A DNA stretch of 64,000 nucleotides, from assembly GCA_002298125.1 (NCBI GenBank), contig DBMJ01000016.1, forward strand, positions 186,001-250,000, in the 5' to 3' direction. The notes below the pieces were generated by a model. That model saw nothing but the letters and a program-made list of their open reading frames with translations. It was not told the DNA's origin and made no database searches. Both the position numbers and the translations under genes were made by a program. Origin of the DNA: Clostridium sp. UBA701. Its GTDB lineage: Bacteria > Bacillota > Clostridia > Clostridiales > Clostridiaceae. This document shows, one piece after another, positions 57,414-64,000 of this stretch (its first letter is position 1; the number at the start of each line of letters is the position of its first letter).

Positions 57414-58400
57414 TCACATGCATTCTAAAATAACCGCTGTAAAATTATCCTGCTTTGGCTTGTTTTTTTGCAGTATCATCTTTTCTATCCTAGCAGCACT
57501 CTCATAGGGAGGAGTGTCCATTACGGATAATATTTCCTCCTGGGATAAGGTGCCAAAAATACCGTCCGTCATAAGGAGAACACGATCACCTTCTATAAGC
57601 TGCAGCGGACGAATATTACGGTCAATTTTTTCAATTACCCCCATGCCCAAAAAGTTTGTTAGGGCAGCTCTTTGGGGGTTATTTTCAGCTTCCTCATAGG
57701 ATATTTCACCCTTAGCGGCCTTTTCATCCAGCTCAGAACCATAATTGTGTTCTTGATTTATTTGAATAACTGCACCATTTCGAATCAAGCAGATTCGGCT
57801 GTCTCCCACGGCAATCCAGTAAAGCTTATTATCCTTTAAAATAACCGAGACCACAGTAGAACCGCTTTTACCTCTTCCATCCCTGCCAAGAAACTGGTTT
57901 ACTGTTTCATTAGCAGTGCTTACCATAGTGAAAAGTTCATTTTCTAAGGTAGAGCTAAATACCTTATGATTAAAGTATTTAAGCATAGTAGAAACTACAA
58001 TGGAACTTATTTCTCCACCTCTTGAAAGACCTCCCATGCCATCCGCTACTACTGCAAAAATGCCCTTTTCAGCACATAATGTCCTATTGGATATGTCTGA
58101 TATTCCAAAGGAATCCTGTTGGCTTTCCCTTGCTCCTATATGATGGGTATTGCCAATACTAATTGAAGAGTCCTCTTTATTTTGCAATTTGTTTGCGGCA
58201 GCTTCATCTTTTATACCGTTGTTGGCTTCATTTTTAAAGTGTTTAAAAAGTAGAAGGGCCAAAGCAGCAATACCTAAGAGAATTAATATTGTCCAAAGAG
58301 GATTTGCCAGTATCCAATTGCCAATAAGATCAAACAGCTTTACTTTGGATTGTTCTTTTTTTTCGCTTAGGTCCAATAATAGCAAGTGCATCAATTCCAA
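57414..58400 (-). CDS. Membrane-anchored PP2C-family Ser/Thr phosphatase
   Basis: This 328-residue phosphatase has an N-terminal span (about 30-50) and a cytosolic PP2C domain. Catalytic motifs are GARESQQDSFGI, VVADGMGGLSRGGE, AVGDSRICLI, LMTDGIFGTLS and KQDNFTAVIL. The DGMGG Asp and the C-terminal Asp-Asn pair of the metal centre are intact. It overlaps the upstream FHA gene by 10 bases. Two PP2C enzymes, one anchored and one soluble, in one operon suggest separate pools of substrates. Confidence 0.9.
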   Translation of the reverse strand: MELMHLLLLDLSEKKEQSKVKLFDLIGNWILANPLWTILILLGIAALALLLFKHFKNEANNGIKDEAAANKLQNKEDSSISIGNTHHIGARESQQDSFGISDISNRTLCAEKGIFAVVADGMGGLSRGGEISSIVVSTMLKYFNHKVFSSTLENELFTMVSTANETVNQFLGRDGRGKSGSTVVSVILKDNKLYWIAVGDSRICLIRNGAVIQINQEHNYGSELDEKAAKGEISYEEAENNPQRAALTNFLGMGVIEKIDRNIRPLQLIEGDRVLLMTDGIFGTLSQEEILSVMDTPPYESAARIEKMILQKNKPKQDNFTAVILECM

Positions 58401-58942
58401 TCAAACCTTTCTCCGCACAAAGGCATAAAGAGCAGCTTAGTTTTACCAATTTCTATAGTATCGTAGGCTTTTATTTCTGAAGTCATAAAAAGTGCTTTGT
58501 CATTTAGCCTTACAATACTGCGGCCATCTCCAGGTGAAAAATAATAAACTTTGTCCCTAGTGTCAAAGCTAATAATGGCATGGTTTTCTCTAGAAATAGT
58601 TTCATCTCCTCTTATGCAAATATCCATTTTCTCACTGCGGCCAATGAAGTTGTTATCTGAGTGTATGCGGTAATCTCTGCCCTTGTCCGAGCCATCAACA
58701 CATACAAGCCATCCAACAACAGGATCTATGCCAATCTCCTCTTTTATAATGGCTACAGTACGTCCATCCTCTTGTCTATCTCTGTAATTATAATTTGAAC
58801 TTGTACTTCCTGTTAAAGGCATTGTGGCTCCTGCTTCTTGCTGCATGTCAGAGTTTACATCTTCATTATTACAATAGGGACACTCAGAATAAATAGATGC
58901 ATCGTAGTAATGTCCTCCCTTTGCGCATTGTTTCATTTCCAT
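58391..58942 (-). CDS. FHA-domain protein with N-terminal zinc-binding motif
   Basis: This 183-residue protein has an N-terminal Cys/His motif (KQCAKGGHYYD, then CPYC) and a C-terminal FHA domain (about 80-175) with FIGRSEKMD and ISRENHAII. The Ser-Thr-Asn-Gly signature is altered to GDGRSIVRLND. It has no membrane span. It is probably an adaptor for phosphorylated kinase or partners. TAGGAGGCTGTTATT precedes the start; it lies 16 bases after the kinase gene. Confidence 0.85.
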   Translation of the reverse strand: MEMKQCAKGGHYYDASIYSECPYCNNEDVNSDMQQEAGATMPLTGSTSSNYNYRDRQEDGRTVAIIKEEIGIDPVVGWLVCVDGSDKGRDYRIHSDNNFIGRSEKMDICIRGDETISRENHAIISFDTRDKVYYFSPGDGRSIVRLNDKALFMTSEIKAYDTIEIGKTKLLFMPLCGERFDWN

Positions 58943-58958
58943 AATAACAGCCTCCTAT

Positions 58959-60737
58959 TTATTTTATTTTTAAGGTAGATATAATTTTCAGATATACCAT
59001 AACATCATTTTTAGGATTATCAGCATCAGGGAACTTTAATTCAAATAAAACAGACTTTTTACCATTGGTAAGGCAGTATGCAGATGCCCAGCCATTGATG
59101 GCGCCATTTTTGTAAACATAACCTGTTACTACACAGGGATAGTCGGCAAGCCTTGAATCCCAAAAACGACAGGATACATCTGGATAGGGCTTTTCAGTCA
59201 TTTTTGATAAAATATATTCATTTACATTTTGAATGGAATTATTTGTAATATCAAGGACAGAAAGCTGGTAGTCAAAGCCATCCACTTGTGCAGTAAGGAA
59301 AGGATAGCCAGCGCTATTGGTTGACATTGTCCAATCCTTAGGATACTCAAAAGTAATATCTTTATCTGAGTATTTACCCTGGGATGTCTCACTTTGGGGT
59401 ACTTGGCTTGTGGGTACGTCACCACCAGTTTTAACAGGGTCAGGCTCCTTTACCGTAGCGGGGTTTTGAGTATCACCTTTAGGGATTTTTGCAATGTCTT
59501 TCCTAGAGAGCAAGCTAGATACTACTACAACAATGAGTACAAGAGCCACAAAGCTAATTATAATTGCAGCTGAGCTATACTTCTTTCTTCCCTTAGCTTT
59601 TTTATCCCCTCCAGAAGAAACATTATCAGGTCTAATGTCACCACTGGAACCTTCTGATACAGTTTTTACAGCTCGTTCAATGGCAGCAGAGGCTTTATTC
59701 CTGTTGACTTCCTGCTCTATCTGCACTTCGGTGTATAGTGGTACTGTTTTCCCCCCTTGTGTAGCTCCATAGATATCATTATAGAGTGCATCTATACTTT
59801 GGTATCTGTACTTTTTAAATACGGCAAGACCGTTAAGTAGTGCATTTTCCGTCTGAGGTGAAAGCTCAATGCCTAGCCTTGAGGGTGGTATTAGCTCATC
59901 CTCACTAAAACGCTCTAGGGATTCAGGTGGAGTTATGCCTGTAAGCATCTTATAGATGGTGGCACAAAGGGCATATACATCTGTCCAGGGACCTTGATCT
60001 CCCTTAGTTCGGTATTGCTCCTCTGGGGCATAACCTGGCTTTAAGAGCACTGACAGGCTCTTATTACTGTCGGTGACAAAATCTCTGGCTGCACCAAAGT
60101 CTAAAAGCTTTACCTCGCCCTTGTTTGTGAGCATGATATTATCAGGGCTTATATCTCTGTGAATAATGCCTTCTGCATGGATTTGAGAAAGAGATTTCAT
60201 AAGGGGCCTCATAAACTCAAATACCTCATTTGGGCGCAGCCTTCCTCCACTGTTTGCAAGGTGCTGTTTTAAGGTAATACCATTAATAAACTCCATGGCT
60301 ATATAGGCTGTACCGTTTTCTCTGAAAAAGTCTTTAACAGCTACAATACCTGGCAGGGTGTAAAATTTGGCAAGACTTTTTGCTTCTTTAACAAATTTAT
60401 CAAGACCAACACGATAAAAGTCAGCTTTATTTCCAGAGAAAGGTGTAACTGTAGAGGTCATTTCACGAGTAACAAGGCCTGTAGGATAATATTCCTTTAT
60501 GGCAATCTTAATATCAAGGTTTAAATCCCAGCCAAGATAGGTAATACCGAAGCCCCCCTCGCCAAGCACCCTGCCAACTAGATATTTTCCATATAAAATG
60601 GTGAAGGGCTTTAAATGATGGGGTGCAGGAGCATTTCTTGCTATATGGTATCCGCACTTTGGGCACGGCTCCTTAGAATTTTCTAGTGTAGACATACAAC
60701 CCATGCACAGTTTATTTACGTCAATAGTGTTTGGCAT
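58959..60737 (-). CDS. Zinc-ribbon Ser/Thr protein kinase with extracellular domain (copy 1)
   Basis: This 592-residue membrane kinase has a zinc ribbon (Cys11, Cys14, Cys25, Cys28) and a Hanks-type kinase domain (about 45-325) with P-loop GEGGFG (59-64), Lys81, HRDISPDN (193-200) and DFGAARDF (213-220). All catalytic residues are present. A Lys/Arg-rich linker, a span at about 388-411 and an extracellular domain (about 450-592) with DITFEYPKDWTMSTNSAGYP follow. It has no PASTA repeats, unlike PrkC. The extracellular part resembles PsbP/MOG1-like domains only loosely. It is about 75-80% alike to the next kinase in its kinase part, judged by eye. Confidence 0.9.
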   Translation of the reverse strand: MPNTIDVNKLCMGCMSTLENSKEPCPKCGYHIARNAPAPHHLKPFTILYGKYLVGRVLGEGGFGITYLGWDLNLDIKIAIKEYYPTGLVTREMTSTVTPFSGNKADFYRVGLDKFVKEAKSLAKFYTLPGIVAVKDFFRENGTAYIAMEFINGITLKQHLANSGGRLRPNEVFEFMRPLMKSLSQIHAEGIIHRDISPDNIMLTNKGEVKLLDFGAARDFVTDSNKSLSVLLKPGYAPEEQYRTKGDQGPWTDVYALCATIYKMLTGITPPESLERFSEDELIPPSRLGIELSPQTENALLNGLAVFKKYRYQSIDALYNDIYGATQGGKTVPLYTEVQIEQEVNRNKASAAIERAVKTVSEGSSGDIRPDNVSSGGDKKAKGRKKYSSAAIIISFVALVLIVVVVSSLLSRKDIAKIPKGDTQNPATVKEPDPVKTGGDVPTSQVPQSETSQGKYSDKDITFEYPKDWTMSTNSAGYPFLTAQVDGFDYQLSVLDITNNSIQNVNEYILSKMTEKPYPDVSCRFWDSRLADYPCVVTGYVYKNGAINGWASAYCLTNGKKSVLFELKFPDADNPKNDVMVYLKIISTLKIK

Positions 60738-60765
60738 TCATATACACCTTCCTTATATATCTAGC

Positions 60766-62571
60766 TTATTTATTGATAACAAAGGTCTTAATAATATCCT
60801 GGTACACTTCATCTTTGTAATTGGGATCATTATCATTAAAATACCAGGTTGCAATAACCACACGTTTTTTTCCATCAGTAATACAGTATAGGGTTACTGA
60901 ACCTTCCACACCACCATTATCATAATAACAGCCCGTAACAATACCGCTATAGTTGTTGATCTGAGCATTGCCTGCGGCGCCTACTCCTCCTGGAATAGGG
61001 GTTTCAGGGAATTTTGATATAGTATAATCAAAGATGTCTGAGGTTGTATCAGTGGTAACATCAACAACGGAAAGCTGGTACTGTATACCATCCTTTAACC
61101 CGGTAATCAGCGGATGCCCAGCACTATTAGTAGACAGCACCCAATCCTTTTCATAGGTAAAGGATACATCCTTGTCACTGAATTTTCCTGGGGTTACCTT
61201 ACTTTCAGTGGTGGAAACAGGAGCTTCCTTAACTGGTGAGGGACTGTCACTATTAGTTTTCCCAGTTGTGTTTTGAGAACTGTCTTTAGGAATTTCAGCA
61301 ATATTTTTCTTAGAAGTCAAACCAGACATAAAAATAACCACTACCATCACGACTACAACACAGATAATTGAAATTCCAACAATGATAAATTTCTTTCTTG
61401 AGGACAAATTTTTCTTACCCACTGAAGATAGAGAAGCATTAGGTACTGTGTCTGTAATATGCTCTTTACATAGGGCGTTAACTAAGGGATCTACAGTGGT
61501 AGAATCCTTAGTGCTGGTGATTTTCTGTTCAAGGGGTACCTCTGCAGATATGGGTTCTATTTTACCCCATTTTGTGGCTCCGTAAATATCGTTATAGAGC
61601 TTATCTATACTTTGATATCTATCTTTTTCAAATACTGCAAGGCCCTTAAGCAGTGCATTTTCCGTTTGGGGTGAAAGCTCAATGCCAAGCTTTGAGGGAG
61701 GGATGAGCTCATCGCTTCTAAAGCGCTCAAGGGATTCAGGAGGAGTTATACCTGTAAGCATCTTATAGATGGTGGCACATAGAGCATATACATCAGTCCA
61801 GGGGCCTTGATGTCCCTTAGTTCGATACTGCTCCTCCGGTGCATAGCCCGGTTTTAAAAGTACTGAAAGACTCTTATTACCATCACTTATAAAATCCCTG
61901 GCTGCTCCAAAGTCTAGTAGCTTTACCTCCCCCTTATTAGTCAGCATAATGTTATCAGGGCTTATGTCTCTGTGAATAATACCCTCAGCGTGAATCTGGG
62001 ACAGAGATTTCATAAGAGGCCTCATAAGTTCAAAGACCTCATTTGGACGAAGTTTTCCTTCACTGTTTGCCAGGTGCTGCTTTAAGGTAATGCCGTTAAT
62101 AAACTCCATGACTATATAGGCTGTACCATTTTCTCTGAAAAAGTCTTTAACAGCCACAATACCTGGTAGGTTATAAAATTTGGCTAGGCTTTTTGCTTCA
62201 TTAACAAATTTATCAAGACCAGTTTGATAAAAATCTGCCTTATTACCGGAAAAAGGTGTAACTGTATAGCTTCCTGTGGAGGTTGTTTCTCGGGTAACAA
62301 GGCCTGTAGGGTAGTATTCCTTTATAGCAATCTTAACATCAAGGTTTAAATCCCAGCCCAGATAGGTAATGCCAAAGCCACCCTCACCCAGTACCCTGCC
62401 AACCAAGTATTTTCCGCTCAAAATAGTGAAGGGCTTTAATTGATGTGGTGCAGACACATTTTTAGCTATATCGTATCCGCACTTTGGGCAAGGCTCATTA
62501 GGGTTTTCTAGGGTAGACATACACCCCATACATAGTTTGTGTGTATTGATTACATTGGCCACAATATTCAC
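60766..62571 (-). CDS. Zinc-ribbon Ser/Thr protein kinase with extracellular domain (copy 2)
   Basis: This 601-residue paralogue of the preceding kinase has the zinc ribbon (Cys14, Cys17, Cys28, Cys31), P-loop GEGGFG (62-67), Lys84, HRDISPDN (200-207) and DFGAARDF (220-227). A juxtamembrane linker, a span near 400-420 and an extracellular domain with DVSFTYEKDWVLSTNSAGHP follow. The kinase halves of the two copies are almost the same, while linker and extracellular domains differ clearly. The start is GTG 62571 with a close AGGGAG; a second GTG at 62562 is possible. It is the first gene of the island. Confidence 0.88.
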   Translation of the reverse strand: MNIVANVINTHKLCMGCMSTLENPNEPCPKCGYDIAKNVSAPHQLKPFTILSGKYLVGRVLGEGGFGITYLGWDLNLDVKIAIKEYYPTGLVTRETTSTGSYTVTPFSGNKADFYQTGLDKFVNEAKSLAKFYNLPGIVAVKDFFRENGTAYIVMEFINGITLKQHLANSEGKLRPNEVFELMRPLMKSLSQIHAEGIIHRDISPDNIMLTNKGEVKLLDFGAARDFISDGNKSLSVLLKPGYAPEEQYRTKGHQGPWTDVYALCATIYKMLTGITPPESLERFRSDELIPPSKLGIELSPQTENALLKGLAVFEKDRYQSIDKLYNDIYGATKWGKIEPISAEVPLEQKITSTKDSTTVDPLVNALCKEHITDTVPNASLSSVGKKNLSSRKKFIIVGISIICVVVVMVVVIFMSGLTSKKNIAEIPKDSSQNTTGKTNSDSPSPVKEAPVSTTESKVTPGKFSDKDVSFTYEKDWVLSTNSAGHPLITGLKDGIQYQLSVVDVTTDTTSDIFDYTISKFPETPIPGGVGAAGNAQINNYSGIVTGCYYDNGGVEGSVTLYCITDGKKRVVIATWYFNDNDPNYKDEVYQDIIKTFVINK

Positions 62572-62759
62572 CAGCTCCCTTATATATACTTATTGTAAAA
62601 ATTTTAACATATGTAGCTCTCTTACAGTTCCCAAAGATTATGGGAAATTAAATTTTATTTCCGACATACATTTATTTACTAGTGCTTTCCATGTATAATA
62701 TTTATATTAGGCTTGTCAATCAATAATGAGAAACATTTGTTGCAAGGATGTGGTTTACC

Positions 62760-64000
62760 ATGGTGTTTACCTTGTTAATCTGGCTTCTTCTATTCTTAAT
62801 CTACGTATCTGATAAACATAATAAGATCAACCAATGGTGCGCAATTAGCGGGATTTTTTTCAGCCTTGGCACTTTAAAAGAGTATTTATACTTTGAGCTT
62901 GCTCCCGTTATTATTGAACACTACGGTTCAGTGATAACAATGGATTTCATAACTGCGGTGTACTCTTTTATGACTGCGATGTTATATTATCTTGCCATGC
63001 CATCAATTGTGCTGTTTGCTTTTTACTTTTCTTCTTATCCGGCACGTTGTCCAAAAGAATTTAGGTATATCAGATTTATTGTTTTTATTCCTGCTTTTAT
63101 CCTTTCTTTAATTTTTGCCCCTGCCAGAATTAGCTATTATCAACATAATAGTTTTATCTTTTGGTATACAGTTTCAGGATACAATCTTCTTTATGGAATA
63201 CTTATGACAGTTTTAACAATAAGAACAGTGCTGAGAGAAAAGGCACCCAGACAGCGTCGTCAAAAACGAGTGGTGAGTATAATTGTGCTGCCTCCAGTAT
63301 GGTATTGGCTTCTTACGATATTTGTGATACATAGTCTGGGAATTTCCTCACTGATGAAGGTGTGGAAGAATAACACACTTATTGTTGCTCTGGTAATCAT
63401 ATTCTATATTTCTGCAGCCTTCAGAGAAGGTATTATGGGAATGCGATTAAGGGGAGAAAACTATCATTGGGATTCTGATATGGAGATCGCAGGGAAAGGT
63501 GCCCAGTACACCAGTCATATATTAAAAAATGAGGTAACCAAAATAGAATGGTGTGTAAGTAATTTATCCAAGGATTATGCTGAAAAAACACCGGAGGAGC
63601 TGGCTATTATTCAGCGCTCTACTCAACACTTGAAGCAGTTTGTAAACAAAACTCAGTTTTACTCTAACGATATCGTACTAAAACTAGAGAATGTACAAGT
63701 ACAAAGCATCATACAGGCATCTATATTATCTATGAGAGATTATGTGGGAAAGAATATAGAGTTTAGGATGAATTGCGAAGAGCAAGAATGTATAAGCTGT
63801 GACAAAGAACATATTATAGAGGTGCTGAACAATTTAATATCAAATGCTGCAGATGCCATGGAGAACAATGGGAGTATAACTATTTCCTATACCAATGATT
63901 ATAAGAAACATATGCACATACTCTCCGTATCCGATGAGGGACATGGGATTTCAAAGGAAAATATGTACAAGATATTTGAGTCCTATTTTACAACAAAAAA
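62760..64000 (+). CDS. Multi-span membrane sensor histidine kinase, N-terminal part (runs off window)
   Basis: This open frame reaches the window edge without a stop (413 codons seen). It has about seven hydrophobic spans (residues 1-220) and then a histidine kinase module. The likely phospho-His is His253 in YTSHILKNEV, the N-box is EVLNNLISNAADAM and the ATP-lid start is SDEGHGISKENMYKIFESYF. ATG 62760 is chosen because AAGGATGTG lies seven bases upstream; an ATG at 62748 is possible. It is divergent from the Ser/Thr kinase island. The sensor part matches no domain I recognise. A response regulator may follow beyond the edge. Confidence 0.85.
   Translation, partial: MVFTLLIWLLLFLIYVSDKHNKINQWCAISGIFFSLGTLKEYLYFELAPVIIEHYGSVITMDFITAVYSFMTAMLYYLAMPSIVLFAFYFSSYPARCPKEFRYIRFIVFIPAFILSLIFAPARISYYQHNSFIFWYTVSGYNLLYGILMTVLTIRTVLREKAPRQRRQKRVVSIIVLPPVWYWLLTIFVIHSLGISSLMKVWKNNTLIVALVIIFYISAAFREGIMGMRLRGENYHWDSDMEIAGKGAQYTSHILKNEVTKIEWCVSNLSKDYAEKTPEELAIIQRSTQHLKQFVNKTQFYSNDIVLKLENVQVQSIIQASILSMRDYVGKNIEFRMNCEEQECISCDKEHIIEVLNNLISNAADAMENNGSITISYTNDYKKHMHILSVSDEGHGISKENMYKIFESYFTTK

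Noticed and set aside
55333..57507. Several plus-strand frames opposite the PP2C and PrsW-FHA genes
   Set aside because: They are antisense to well-supported domains, lack ribosome sites and resemble no protein family.
1..64000. tRNA, rRNA, prophage or integrase genes
   Set aside because: No cloverleaf-like, rRNA or phage structural sequence was recognised on either strand.

Overview
The window is low-GC DNA with strong AAGGAGG-type ribosome sites, short operons and U-tract terminators. It looks like an anaerobic, endospore-forming clostridium (Clostridiaceae or Lachnospiraceae type). Supporting genes are a spore photoproduct lyase homologue, an oxygen-sensitive glycyl radical enzyme with its activase, four sugar PTS systems, iron-type alcohol dehydrogenases and a thiolase. 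I cannot name the species. I saw no rRNA, tRNA, transposase, phage gene or CRISPR array.

Positions 1-10.2 kb: the end of a thiolase; a PRD/EIIB/EIIA regulator (LicR/MtlR type); an opposing iron alcohol dehydrogenase with a structured leader; then a fructose-family PTS operon (split A, B, C) with a class II aldolase, a NERD-like membrane protein and a glycerate kinase that carries a collagen-like Gly-X-Y insert. A near-consensus cre site lies in the operon promoter region. A PocR/AraC regulator follows. Positions 10.2-20.7 kb: a membrane hydrolase, a divergent hxlR/nitroreductase pair, a decayed alcohol dehydrogenase, an HTH/VWA divergent pair, the fructose operon (deoR-type fruR, fruK, EIIA, EIIBC), a PAP2 phosphatase and an EamA transporter.

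Positions 21.0-27.8 kb: a GntR-controlled mannose-family PTS operon with two amidohydrolase-fold proteins (one missing metal ligands), an eIF-2B/sugar-phosphate-isomerase-like protein and a BtpA/SgcQ-like barrel. The substrate is unknown and this is a good candidate for an undescribed catabolic route. Positions 27.8-38.7 kb: a FadR-type GntR with a palindromic operator, a DUF5692-like membrane protein, a secreted flavin reductase lipoprotein facing a YesM/YesN two-component pair, DegV, an azoreductase-like flavoprotein, a marR/MATE operon and a PHP-domain protein.

Positions 38.8-46.4 kb: a GntR/UTRA regulator and a mannose-family PTS operon with MurQ, a PIG-L deacetylase-like protein and a GNAT protein, pointing to an N-acetylmuramate-like or conjugated amino sugar. 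The GntR gene and the operon share an operator sequence. An M24 peptidase follows. Positions 46.4-54.6 kb: a Crp/Fnr regulator divergent from the YjjI/YjjW glycyl radical pair, DUF2871, DUF362-ferredoxin, GNAT, a spore photoproduct lyase homologue lacking the usual catalytic cysteine, and a PAS-GGDEF protein.

Positions 54.7-62.6 kb hold the most striking locus: seven consecutive minus-strand genes forming a eukaryotic-like Ser/Thr phosphorylation module. It has two paralogous zinc-ribbon/kinase/TM/extracellular-domain proteins, two PP2C phosphatases, two FHA proteins, and a zinc-ribbon/PrsW-like intramembrane protease/FHA fusion. A divergent multi-TM histidine kinase runs off the right edge of the window.
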